Origin: Vicia villosa
Taxonomy: Eukaryota > Streptophyta > Magnoliopsida > Fabales > Fabaceae
Reading direction: 5' to 3'
Assembly (NCBI RefSeq): GCF_029867415.1
Contig: NC_081183.1
Location: 189,922,061 to 189,986,060, forward strand
DNA: 64,000 nucleotides
Within the stretch, counting starts at the first letter, position 1; every line of letters begins with the position of its first letter. The notes below the pieces were generated by a model. The model saw only the letters and a list, made by a program, of their open reading frames with translations, had not been told where the DNA came from and made no database searches. Position numbers and translations under genes: made by a program. Positions 31,391 to 41,744 of the stretch are shown piece by piece.

Positions 31391-33340
31391 TTAGCCCAAA
31401 TTAGAGATATCGAGTATCCCTAATTCCCTACGAATGTTGAAGTATTGCTCCGTTGCTAGAGGTTTGGTGAAGATGTCAGCTAGTTGCTTCTTGCTTTCTA
31501 CATGTTCAAAAGTAACGTCTCCTTTCTCTACATGATCTCGTAGAAAGTGATGCCTTATTTCAATATGTTTGGTACGTGAGTGTAAGACAGGATTTTTACT
31601 CAAGTTTATGGCGCTTGTGTTGTCGCACATGATAGGTATGCGATCAAGCTTAATACCAAAGTCACGAAGTTGTTGCTTGAGCCATAATATTTGTGCACAG
31701 CAGCTACATATTCTGCCTCAGCAGTGGATAATGCAACCGATACTTGTTTCTTACTATGCCAACTTATCAATGAGTTTGAGAATAGATGACACGTTCCACT
31801 AGTGCTTTTTCTATCGGATTTGCAGACGGCAAAATCTGAATCGGAGAATCCTACCAAATGACACTCATTTCCTTTTGGATACCATAGGCCATATGTAGTA
31901 GTTCCACGTAAGTATCGCAGAATTCTTTTGACAGCTTTCAAGTGAGATTCTTTTGGGCAAGATTGATATCTTGCACACATACACACACTAAAAATAATGT
32001 CTGGTCTTGAGGCAGTAAGATACAATAGTGAACCTATCATTCCTCGGTATAATTTCACATCAACCTCTTTACCTTTCTCATCTTTGTCTAGATTTGTATT
32101 TGTTGCCATAGGTGTGTCAATTTCCTTTGCTTCACTCATTCCAAATCTTTTGAGAAGCTCCGTACAATATTTAGTTTGATTCACAAATGTTCCATGACTG
32201 AGTTGCTTGATTTGTAGGCCAAGGAAGAAATTTAGCTCACCCATGAGACTCATCTCAAATTCACTCTGCATAAGCTTAGAAAAGTCTTTGACAAGTTTTG
32301 CATTAGTCGACCCAAATATAATATCATCTACATAAATTTGGACTAAGAGAATATCCTCATCTTTTCTTTTAATAAAGAGAGTAGTGTCAACTTTACCTCT
32401 AGAGTACCCTTGACTAAGGAGAAATTTGCTCAAACGTTCATACCAAGCCCGAGGAGCTTGTTTAAGACCGTATAGAGCACGTTTCAGCTTATAGACATGA
32501 GTTGGATACATGTAATTCTCAAAGCCGGGTGGCTGAGCAACATAGACTTCTTCATTAATATAGCCATTTAGAAAGGCACTCTTAACATCCATTTGGAATA
32601 GTTTGAAGTCTTTAGAACAAGCATAAGCAAGTAAGAGGCGAATAGCTTCGAGACGTGCTACAGGAGCGTATGTCTCTTCATAATCAATACCTTCCTCTTG
32701 ATTATAACCTTGGGCAACTAATCTAGCTTTGTTTCTAGTAATAACACCGTTTTCATCAAGTTTGTTACGAAGAACCCATCTAGTGCCTATTACTTGATGA
32801 TCTCCCGGATGAGGGACTAAGTCCCAAACATCATTCCGTTTAAATTGGTTTAATTCTTCTTGCATGGCCATTAGCCAATGCTCATCAAGTAATGCATCCT
32901 TAGTGTTTTTCGGCTCAACTTGTGAAACAAAAGCGAAATGATGACAGAAGTTACTTATCTTTGAGCGTGTTGTAACGCCCCTTGAGATGTCTCCTATTAT
33001 ATTGTCAATTGGATGGTCTTTCACGTTTGTCCAGGCCTTGGGAAGTTCTTCATTGTTTGAGATGCTTTCTTTCTCATTTTCATTGTGAGACTCATCTTTC
33101 TCTCTCTCAGCATCTTTCTTTACAATACTTTCATCCTCATCTTCCTTATCCTTGACAATGTCTTCAGTGGATGGACCTGCACCATTAAATGAAATACCTT
33201 TCTCAACATATTTTGCATAAGATTCATCAAAAGAAACGTGTACTGACTCTTCTACTATAAGTAATCTCTTATTATATATTCGATATGCTTTGCTAGATTG
33301 AGAGTAACCAAGGAATATGCCCTCATCAGCTTTAGCATGT
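31391..33340 (-). pseudogene. Copia reverse transcriptase-RNase H, frame-broken
   Basis: Minus strand. From about 33340 the frame reads the end of integrase ([20 protein letters not shown], then [10 protein letters not shown]) and an acidic linker. RT follows from about 32850: [42 protein letters not shown] and catalytic YVDD at about 32330. RNase H starts with [16 protein letters not shown] and AEAEYVAA at about 31715. There the frame shifts, by an apparent short deletion, and the rest ([24 protein letters not shown]) lies in another frame ending at 31391. The RT catalytic region itself is intact. The broken RNase H and missing integrase make the element non-autonomous. Confidence 0.9.
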
Positions 33341-33665
33341 AGATGTTGTTTATTCTTAAGCCCTTAAACATAATGTCTCTTTTCTTAGTATGTTCTATTG
33401 TGCAGCCAGAATTTGTAAACATTACTTTAAAATCTTTGTCACACAATTGACTTATACTTAAAAGATTATGTTTAAGACCTTCTACTAGCAGCACATCAGT
33501 TATAGTAGTGGTAGAAGGGTTACCTACACTTCCTTTACCAAGTATGGCTCCCCGATTGTTATCTCCATAGGTGACATACCCCTTTTTCTTTGCTTGAAGC
33601 TCAACGAAAAGAGATAGGTCTCCAGTCATGTGTCTTGAACATCCCTATCAAGGAACCACAACCTT
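33255..33665 (-). pseudogene. Copia protease with integrase deletion
   Basis: Minus strand. The protease active-site region (WFLD, then a shift, then GCSRHMTGD) has lost one base at about 33644 in the D-S-G codons. Downstream it reads GSVGNPSTTTITDVLLVEGLKHNLLSISQLCD and a pre-integrase [10 protein letters not shown]. At about 33335 this is fused out of frame to the very end of integrase, so the zinc-binding and catalytic core of integrase (roughly 1 kb in relatives) is absent. Confidence 0.85.
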
Positions 33666-33696
33666 TCGGCAATGTCAAGACACTTTTCCTGCAAGA

Positions 33697-34822
33697 TTAA
33701 TTTAAAGAGGGAGGTCCCCAATTTTCATTGGGTCCTTGGTAGTGAGTACACAATTTGTTGCACTTAGGCAACCATTGAAATACTCCTTTAGGAACTAAAA
33801 TTCTCCTAAATTTGCATTTTTCAATGGTATGTCCCTTTTTGCAACAATAATGACAGGTAATATGATGAGAATATGGAGTTTTGCTAGTTGATACTTTTGG
33901 TACAAAAGTGTATTTACTATATAAAGGAGTATACGATCTTTTGCCTTTGTCGGAATGTTTTGCTCCATTTTTCTTTAGATATTTGTTGTATCTTCGCACA
34001 AACAGTCCCATTTCCTCATCATCGGAGTCTTCGTCATCACTTGTGTCACTATCCTTTGGCTCTCGTTTTGAGGTCTTGGAGCTCGAAGCTTTTAGAGCTA
34101 TTGACTTCTTCTCTACCTCTTTCTCCATGTTCTTTTCTTTCTTTGTCCTCTTCTCATGCATGTCAAGGCATTTAAGATGCTGTTCATGTTCCTCTAGTTT
34201 ACCAAAAAGAGTGGTAATGTCTAAAGTGTTGAGATCATTTGCTTCCTTAATTGCTGTACCTTTGGGTTGCCATTCCCTGTTCAAACATCTTAAGATTTTG
34301 TTAGTAGCAACTGCATTGGAAACAGGTCTATCAAGAGAATTTAATCGATTTTTCAGATGAACGAATCTTTTCTGCATGTTTTCGATGGATTCACCATCTT
34401 CCATGTGGAAGAGTTAGCGTATTGATCCTAGCTAGTTTGACATCATCCGTTCCCTCGTGGGCAACTTGCAATGTGTCCCACATAGCTTTAGCTGATCTAC
34501 AATGGGAAACGCGATAGTATTCATCAACTCCTAGAGCTGAGATTAGAATGTTTCTCGCTTTCCAATCGTATGCATATTTCTTTTCATCTTCAGCATTCCA
34601 AGTATCTTCTGGTTTTGGAACAACTGCACCAGCTGCATTTGTCATGGTGATCTGGAATGGACCATTGACAATAGCTGTCCAGATGTTCCTATCAATTGCA
34701 TTGATATGGACACACATACAATCCTTCCAATAGCCGTAGTTTTCGCCGTTGAAAACTGGAGCTCTATTATGAGCCCCTTTAGGTCCGGAAGCCATCTTTC
34801 CAATAAGTGTTTCACGTAGCAC
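33697..34822 (-). pseudogene. Copia Gag, frame-broken
   Basis: Two minus-strand frames (34822-34391 and 34404-33697) together form Gag. The first starts near the primer-binding site and has APVFNGENYGYWKDCMCVHI and MWDTLQVAHEGTDDVK. The second continues with MEDGESIENMQKRFVHLKN and a charged Lys/Glu/Asp tail, then a zinc knuckle CHYCCKKGHTIEKC (CX2CX4HX4C). A loss of about 11 bases near 34400 breaks the frame between them. Gag would coat the RNA; this one cannot be made full-length. Confidence 0.88.
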
Positions 34823-34835
34823 GAAATAAACCAGA

Positions 34836-34847
34836 GCTCTGATACCA
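34836..34847 (-). other. Copia primer-binding site, initiator-Met tRNA type
   Basis: Minus strand TGGTATCAGAGC, two bases inside the LTR edge. It shows the copia element runs on the minus strand, the same direction as the antisense gene it interrupts. Confidence 0.92.
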
Positions 34848-34849
34848 CT

Positions 34850-36389
34850 TGTTAGACGCTGGCCTAAGGATCTAGAGGGGGGGTGAATAGATCCAACACA
34901 GTTTTTCCGGGATTTTTACAGACTATAGCGAAAGCGGTTCTGAATCGACTTGCGTCTATTCCGGACCGCTATTGCAAAGGGTTATATGTGTTACAAAACC
35001 ACAAGATATTCGAAATTCCGGATAAGGAGATATGCTATCGAATCAATACGTGTCACAACTGAATATCAATTAACTTCTAGATTGACAAACTTTGATTTAC
35101 AATGCAGTAAGGTGGATTAAGCAAATAGACAAACACTTGGTGACAATATTCAAATTGATGCTAATTCAAGATGTGGTGAATTGTGATGTTTATGCAGAAC
35201 TTTTAATTCACAATTTTAACACTTGAATCATTGATCAATTTAGCAATTATACCAATTATGAACAGAATGTAAATGAAAAAGTAAAAGCGACAAGAACACG
35301 ATATTTGTTTAGGCAGTTCGTCGATCGTCCTCGCTACGACTACGTCTGCCCCCAATTCCAAATTGAAATTGGGTAATCTTTCATTAATGTTGAAAGTAGT
35401 ATATACAAAGAAGATAACAAAGCGATAAACGATAAACCAATTATGTCGATCCTTTGAATCTTCTTCCCCCTTAATCTTGACCAAGATCAAGGTTATCCAA
35501 GAGCTTCACTTTGATTCCCTTCTGCAGTGTCTTGATTCCTTGAACTCCCCGTTCCTCAATCGTTACACTCAGCCGAATCCTCAATGAACGCCTCTTGATA
35601 AAAACCCCCAAGAACCACCCGTCGTGGAGGACAAAACCCGCAGATTTTATTCACCAACAAACCCCACAAACCTTCACCCACTAGGAATCTTCAATTCCGT
35701 TCCATGGACGTTATCGAACTCATCACTAACCCGCAACGCAAGAATGATTATGTGTAATTGTGTTGGAGATGATGAAGAACGAAGATGAGAAGCATTTGTG
35801 TATCTTTCAGTCGTTGGTGTTGCTTGAATAATTACCCTTGCACAATATATATGATTGCATAACAGTTAGAACCAAGAGAAATTGATCTTTGAACTTTCTT
35901 GATCAGTTAGGTCGACCACTTGTAGTGCTTAGGTCGACCTAACAGAGCTTGCAGAATTTTGCTCCCAGTTAGGTCGACCTGTTGAAGGAGTAGGTCGACC
36001 AGAATCCTCTTCTGATGCATTCTGGGGACATTTTCACAGATTAGGTCGACCTAGTTGATGTGTAGGTCGACCTAACAGGCTGGTATGTAGAATTCATCAA
36101 TTTAGGTCGACCTAAATGATGTGTGGGTCGACCTAGCAGGAGTATATGAATTTTTCTCCATTTTAGGTCGACCTGGGTTGATGGTAGGTCGACCTAACTG
36201 CTGCTTTTCTGCATTCTTCTTGTTTTGCTTGTGTTGAGTCAATCTTTAAACATATAAACATAATGGGTTGACCTATGAGTGATCAATGCTTGCTTTTCTT
36301 TAAGTTTTCTGCTTCCGTCTTGTTGTTTGAATGCTTATTTGAGTTTGCCATGAATCAAAAACATCTTTGAGTGTAATCTTGTATTCACA
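34850..36389 (-). repeat. Copia LTR (5' in element sense)
   Basis: 1540 bp, offset 5500 from the other LTR, with two base differences seen by eye. Contains the GGTCGACC array at 35910-36194. Confidence 0.95.
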
Positions 36390-36394
36390 CTCGC

Positions 36395-36600
36395 GAAATG
36401 TCTAAACAGGCACAACGGTCCGACGCCGACGTCATCTGGTCCACCGACCCACGCTAACCCCCGGGCATCGCCTGGATAACCCAGGGAGGAAGCAACAACC
36501 TCTCATCGGATCCAGCCTACGTTTACGACGACGACCACAGGGACAAAGCGCACAAATCTTAAGGAAATGAATAAAGCAACGAAGAGAGAAGCGAACTTAC
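36395..36600 (-). other. 5' part of antisense-gene intron 1
   Basis: Starts in gene sense with a consensus donor GTAAGT at 36600-36595, directly after the ten coding bases of exon 1. Confidence 0.65.
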
Positions 36601-36610
36601 TTGAAGACAT
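36601..36610 (-). CDS. Antisense gene of the Tat element, exon 1 coding start
   Basis: Minus-strand ATGTCTTCAA followed by GTAAGT. Joining to exon 2 at 29205 gives Met-Ser-Ser-Ser-Gly-Ser-Asp in the frame that stays open through exons 2 and 3 (633 aa in all). A non-coding leader of about 110 nt would lie upstream, downstream of the TATA box at 36748-36756. The join is predicted from splice-site consensus and frame only. Confidence 0.65.
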
Positions 36611-36747
36611 GATGACGATGACCGGACGAGCTTCTCGGCAGATGAATAGTATGCTGAATAATCTGGAAGAGTATCTTCCGAGGAGAGCCTGTCTGATGCC
36701 GAGCAGGTAAACAGAGAGGGAAACTTCCAAATGAGAGGATTCACCCC

Positions 36748-36756
36748 CTTTTATAG
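36748..36756 (-). promoter_or_regulatory. TATA box of the antisense gene
   Basis: Minus strand CTATAAAAG inside CCCTATAAAAGGGGG, about 140 bp upstream of the exon 1 ATG. Initiation about 30 bp downstream would give a leader of about 110 nt. This places a dedicated minus-strand promoter just inside the 3' LTR. Confidence 0.7.
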
Positions 36757-36983
36757 GGAAAGGGCTCGGAAGGCGAAACGTCGCCTCTCCTGACAAGCGC
36801 CGCCTCCTAGACCCTAGGCCATTATTACCTATGCCACGTCAGCGCGTGTCGCCCACGCGCGACGTTTCGTCCCTCCACAGGCTGTTCCTCCGAGCACATC
36901 TGGTTGACGAGGAGCCATCTCATCGAGCATCTCCCCGGCCCGAGCATCAGGTAAAGTCACAGCTTCTTGACCAGAAAACTTCG

Positions 36984-36997
36984 ACTTGGGGGGCTCC
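36984..36997 (+). other. Polypurine tract of the Tat element
   Basis: ACTTGGGGGGCTCC directly precedes the TG of the 3' LTR, the position for plus-strand priming. Confidence 0.8.
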
Positions 36998-37596
36998 TGT
37001 TCTGGACTGGGCCAAGGTTAGGCCCACTATGATTTTCGGCCCAATAAACCTCAGAGGCCCACGTTCCTCTACGGCCCTCCTACGCACTTAGGATGCCCAC
37101 CTTAGACATGCTCGGCTGCCCTATATCCCCGGAGCATATGACACCCGACATGCTCGGCACGGACGACCCCGCAAACACCTTCGTTGCCGAGGACTCTGCT
37201 CCGCGCAGGGTTCCTTCACATTCAACCCTCCGAACAACTCGGATTCCACGTGGCTCCTGAAAGACCGCGTCTCCCTGGAACTTCGGAGCGGTTAACCAGG
37301 ACAGAGGGCATACACGCACCTCCGATATTTCCGCTCAGGAAACCTGGCAGTCTCCTAGTTGGGCTTGGGGATCCAACCCAATAGCGAGATCATGGCCCAG
37401 CGCTGGGGGCTATATATACCCTCTTTGATTAGAGGGTCAGGTATTCAATTCTTACTCACTCTTAGCTAGTACTTGCGCTCCTTTGCTCGTCAACTTACTT
37501 TGGCATTGGAGTACCTTGCAGGTACACCCCCCCTTCTCCTTCCTAGAAGATCCAGTCCGAGCAGCCTACGACGATTCTTCTGATCAGGTACGATCA
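36998..37596 (+). repeat. Tat 3' LTR
   Basis: 599 bp, uninterrupted, TGTTCTGG to CGATCA, followed by the attct target duplication (37597-37601). Confidence 0.97.
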
Positions 37597-38255
37597 ATTC
37601 TCATGTCTAATAATGAAAAACAACAATAACATACATACATATATATTATGTTGTAATAATAAAACTATGAATTTTTTTAGAGAGAAGCTCTTCCCTCTCT
37701 CTAAAATTAGGGCTTCATTTTGTGGGTGAGCGTCGCCGCTCTTTCGATTTTAAAATTTCTCTCTTTTAATGTGGAGGTTCTTTCTTTTCTAGTGAAGGCT
37801 TCTCTCACTTTGTGGGTTGTCCTTCTCTCACCTCCTATTTGTCGAACCATCCATTCCTATTAGATTCTTGCCACAATCTACCTTCAACCTCCACCGTATT
37901 CTCGCTTTTCTCCATCAACAGCTACTAGGTGCTCTCAACAACAATTTCGAGTTCATCTTCACCAACAACTGGGCCAAAGTTTTGGAATAGTAAACAGGGT
38001 GTTCGTCCGCCACCAAAACCCCCGCCACCGGAAGTTTCGGATCTACTGGAACAAGGTGTTTGGGTATTTATTTCTGTTGTTTTGTTAATTGATATTATGC
38101 TTAAAGAAATTAAAAATATTTTTGTTAAAAAAAATTGAAAGGAAAAAACTTTTTTAAAAATATATATTTTTTAAAAATTAATTTAAAATATTTTATCATT
38201 TTAAATATGAGCTTCTAAAATATATATTTGATTAAAACTATATTAATAATATGTC
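37597..38255. other. Tail of left duplicate
   Basis: Matches 50702-51360. Contains aaaattagggcttc and CT-rich leader-like sequence plus a 69-aa frame (37929-38138) with a proline run, which is disrupted in the other copy. No family recognised; it may be a leader of an old element. Confidence 0.6.
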
Positions 38256-38323
38256 TAAAATATTTAAAATATTTTAAAATATTAATAATTTAAAATATTT
38301 TATCATTTTAAATATGAGCTTCT
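38179..38323 (+). repeat. Tandem-duplication junction with a 38-bp templated repeat
   Basis: A 38-bp block at 38179-38216, ending gagcttct, recurs exactly at 38286-38323 and there joins hAT sequence (ttgagtacatctcc). The last four bases ttct are shared with the hAT source at 347-350. Sequence between the two blocks is AT-rich and departs from the right copy after about 38255. Confidence 0.85.
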
Positions 38324-39447
38324 TTGAGTACATCTCCTTGATTGTAACCACAACAAGTGCATCTTGCAAGAGAAAGGATGCTTTGAAGGAGGCACAACAC
38401 CAAGATATTTTGAATAAACTTGAGAGTGGTGATATATCTCAAGGAAAGGGCTTGCACCAATCATCTAGTCTCGCTAGACCCGGAGATACTAGATGGGGTT
38501 CACATTATACTACCTTGATTCGTTTGTATCAGATGTGGTCCTCCGTGTTAGAGGTGCTTAGTATTGTTGATAGAAAAAATGGAGAGCTTTAAATTTGCTT
38601 TCATTTTGAAGCTTATGTCAAAGTTGTTTGGTATCACTAATGAACTTTCAAAAATCTTGCAAACAAAAGATCTTAATATTGTGCTTGATATGGAATTAGT
38701 TGATGATGTTAAAGCTCGATTGGCTATATTGAGAGAGAGTGGTTGGAATGATTTATTTAGTGATGTCCAAGAATTTTGTTTTGCTCAAAGTATTCCGGTG
38801 CCAAATATGGATGAAGAAATACCGGTTCGGGACGTTCAAGAAAAGAAGGGAGGACTGTCACTAATCTTCACCATTACCGTGCAGAGATTTTTTATGTTGC
38901 TATTGACAAAATATGTGTGGAGATGGATCACCGGTTTTGTGAAGGAAGTAACGTTGTGCTGGATTGCTTCTCATGTCTTGACCCCAAGAACTCTTTTTCC
39001 AAGTTTGATGTTGATAAGCTTGCTCGTCTTGCTAATATTTATCATGCAGACTTTTCTGATGATGACCATGGAACAATAAGGGAGCAACTTGAGACTTATG
39101 TACATCAAGTAAAAAGGCATGCTTCTTTTACTTCTTGTGAAGATGTTCAAAGTTTGGCTATGAAGATGGTTCAAACTGAGAAATATTTGGTATTTTCATT
39201 GGCTTACAAGCTCATTGAGTTGGCTTTGATATTGCCGGTGTCGACAACATCCGTTGAAAGAGCTTTTTCAGCAATGAAGATTATCAAGTCTAATTTGCGC
39301 AACAAGATCAACGACGTGTGGTTCAATGACTTGATGATATGTTACACCGAGCGAGATATATTCAAGTCACTTAAAGATGTTGATATTATTCGAACATTCA
39401 CCGCAAAGAAGTCTCGGAGGGGGCATTTACCTGTTAATTTTATTTAG
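38320..39447 (+). pseudogene. hAT transposase pseudogene, 5'-truncated (right duplicate)
   Basis: Same sequence as 347-1474 with the same frame breaks; the N-terminal part (GQGYDGASNM region) is absent because the duplication junction falls inside the gene. The C-terminal dimerisation block is intact in frame 38917-39447. An in-frame ATG upstream of the junction creates a chance 92-aa frame (38314-38592). Confidence 0.85.
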
Positions 39448-39609
39448 CACACTATTCGCATGTGAGGTTTCATCTCTCTTATGTAGCACACTTTATGATT
39501 ATTTATATATTGTCACATGTAACGTTCAGTTAAATTTTTTGCCCAGGCTATATAAAATTTCTGGCTCCGCCACTGAGTGGCTCATAAGTAATTTCGTCTT
39601 TAGAGTGCT

Positions 39610-40940
39610 TGGATGTTTGATAACAATGTTTTAATATTACAAAATTTAAGAACAAGAAGAAGAAGTAAATTGTTGAGAGGCTAGGAGGGTTTCAGCGTAG
39701 CATATATGACTAGGGGTGTGCAAAATATCCGATTTTGATGTCCAAATCCATAACCAAACCTAAACCACTTTTAAATATCCGGATATAATTGAATGGTTAT
39801 TAACCGGTTTAGTTATTAATGGTTTGGTTATCCATTCATATAATCCGGATATAATTAAATGGTTATTAACCGGTTAAATTATTTTGGATTCGGTTATAAT
39901 CCGGTTATTATCCAAATCCAAATATTTTAATTCTCAAAATATTAATTTTTTTTTGAAAAAAAATATTTTTGGAAAAAATAATTTTCAAAACTGGATTTTT
40001 TTAAAAAACCGGTTATATAATCATAACCAAATTTATAACCGGTTTTATAACCAATTTTGATTAAATTGTGGTTATGGTTATAAATCCAAACCATTTAAAT
40101 GGTTTTTAAATGGTTATGGTTTGGTTTTTGAAAATAACCAACCATGCACACCCCTATATATGACAAGAACAATATATGTAGTTTGTGCATGCTAGAGAAA
40201 AAGCTCAACGATGATCTTAATCATATTCTTAAGAAGGAATAATTAATGTGGTACGAAAGATCTCGTGCTAAGTGACTTATAGATGGTGATAGGAGCACAA
40301 AATATTAGCGAATTTTGCTTTTCCCCTCTCCCTACCTTTTGACAACGGTTTTTTCAAAAAAACTGTTGCCAAAACCTGCCTTTGGCAACGGTAGGGGGTA
40401 AACCGAAACACGCTCATATTACAGGAGGTAAACTACTATTAACCCTTAAAACAATTTCACCATTCCTTTTCTTGCAGGGTAACGCTTGGATAGATTGAAT
40501 GCTCACATTTGATGATGGGGAGGTTAAGCATGATCTCTTTAACATGCATCCTTGGAAAGCTCCGGGTCCGAATGGGTTTCCGGCCAAGTTTTATCAAAAA
40601 TCTAGGGAGATAGTTAATGAAAAAGTTCGCGAGTTTGCTAAAAATGTTTGGAAGAATCTGAGTGTCATATTAGAAGCCAATCAAACTTATATTTGTTTGA
40701 TTCCTAAAGTTTTGCGTCTGGAGTTTGTTCATCAATTTAGGCCCATCTCCTTATTAAATACAATTTACAAAATTGTGAGTTAGGTAATCGTTGAAACACT
40801 CAACGAGTGCATCCCTATTATTTTCTTCACTTTTTATACCGGCTTTGTACAGGAAGGAACATCCATGAGAATGTTGTGGTGGCCTAAGAGATGGTTCATA
40901 GCATAATTACAGAGATGAATCTATTTTGCTATGGCTATTT
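39610..40940 (+). pseudogene. LINE reverse-transcriptase fragment, interrupted by a MITE (right duplicate)
   Basis: Counterpart of 1790-2660, with the same open RT segment (40499-40783, KAPGPNGFPAKFY, LIPKV, RPISLLNTIYKI). The 446-bp hAT MITE at 39711-40156 splits its upstream part. Confidence 0.75.
39711..40156. mobile_element. hAT-type MITE
   Basis: 446 bp with perfect 12-bp terminal inverted repeats TAGGGGTGTGCA and TGCACACCCCTA, flanked by the 8-bp target duplication tatatgac (39703-39710, 40157-40164). It is absent from the left duplicate, which has a single tatatgac at the same place. The interior is rich in GGTTAT and AACCGG repeats and does not code. Confidence 0.93.
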
Positions 40941-41744
40941 AGAGTAATATGCATCTTGCCATCTTGTATATATATTGTCAAATCCAAAATTATGTGCTTA
41001 GAGTAATGTTTATGATTTCAATTTTGTAAATCTGCATATTCGACATGTTAATGCAATTGGGATTTTTTTTTTAATTTTAATAATGTAATTTTAAATTTTG
41101 AGTGTTGATTTAATTTTTTTTCAATTTAGTTCAATTGCAATTTTGAATTAGTCTAAATTGTAGAATTTTCACCAATGTTATTTAATTATTAAATTCTTTG
41201 ATTGTTTTAAAATTGACTTATGGTTCAGTGACTTTGCTCTGGTCTTCCATGTGCTTATTCACGCCGGACAACAAATGCACAATTTTTTTTTTTGCTTAAA
41301 ATATTAAAAATTATTGAATGGTCTTCGAAAATGTTGGTGGTCGATAAGATAATTGTAAAATCTAATTTTGTTGTAAACGCAACAATTAGATATCTAAAAA
41401 TTTCATTCTATCACAATAGATATATTCAATTTACCATTGTTCATAACATCATCATCATTAAACTGGAGTTTTCTCAGTGGGTGTAAAATGGATCTATCAA
41501 GTTTTATCTTCTTAAAAATTAAACAAGCACATGGAAGACGTCTATGTCTTCCTAAGTATGCAATCACACATTGAGTTATTTGAATCAATTTTTTTGGCTT
41601 GTTTGACTTTGTGAATAAAGATTATTCTCTCTAAATTTATATTCTAACACGGTAATGTTGTGACCAAATGATGTTTGTATTTCGTTATGCTGATTTTAAA
41701 TCATTTGGTTCATGGGCTTCCAATCTCTACATAAATCACCTTTA
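40941..41744. other. AT-rich spacer, no gene seen
   Basis: Counterpart of 2661-3467, including the degenerate direct repeat at about 40995-41235. Confidence 0.5.

Larger units (their letters stand above)
29350..36389 (-). mobile_element. Defective Ty1/copia element (SIRE/Maximus-like) inside antisense-gene intron
   Basis: 1540-bp LTRs at 29350-30889 and 34850-36389 (TGTTAGACG...TATTCACA on the + strand) with target duplications ctcgc at 29345-29349 and 36390-36394. The minus-strand orientation is set by the initiator-Met primer site (34836-34847) and the purine tract beside 30890. Gag, protease, RT and RNase H remnants read in order on the minus strand. The integrase core is deleted and gag, protease and RNase H each carry a frame break. 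Only two LTR differences were seen (near 30742/36242 and 30837/36337). The Gag tail composition and long LTRs suggest the SIRE/Maximus lineage; that label is tentative. Confidence 0.93.
12190..37596 (+). mobile_element. Ty3/gypsy Tat-lineage LTR retrotransposon with two nested insertions
   Basis: Two 599-bp LTRs begin TGTTCTGG and end CGATCA. The 5' LTR is 12190-12462 plus 20273-20598, and the 3' LTR is 36998-37596. The 5-bp target duplication attct lies at 12185-12189 and 37597-37601, and the right duplicate keeps the single unoccupied attct. A primer-binding site (TGGCGCCGTCTG...) follows the 5' LTR and a polypurine tract (CTTGGGGGGCTCC) precedes the 3' LTR. Order is Gag-protease, RT, RNase H, a second RNase H, integrase. 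The tandem RNase H and the antisense gene near the 3' end are hallmarks of the plant Tat lineage. By eye the LTRs differ at one base in 599, so insertion is recent. Own length without the nested elements is about 10.55 kb. Confidence 0.95.

Noticed and set aside
33881..34360. 159-aa plus-strand reading frame
   Set aside because: It is the antisense of the charged copia Gag tail; its serine/leucine-rich composition is the complement of Lys/Glu-rich codons.
29350..36389. An envelope-like gene in the copia element
   Set aside because: The region between RNase H and the 3' LTR (30905-31390) has no open frame of useful length.
36503..36796. 97-aa minus-strand frame near the Tat 3' end
   Set aside because: It reads through the TATA box and donor of the antisense gene; the spliced model explains the region better.
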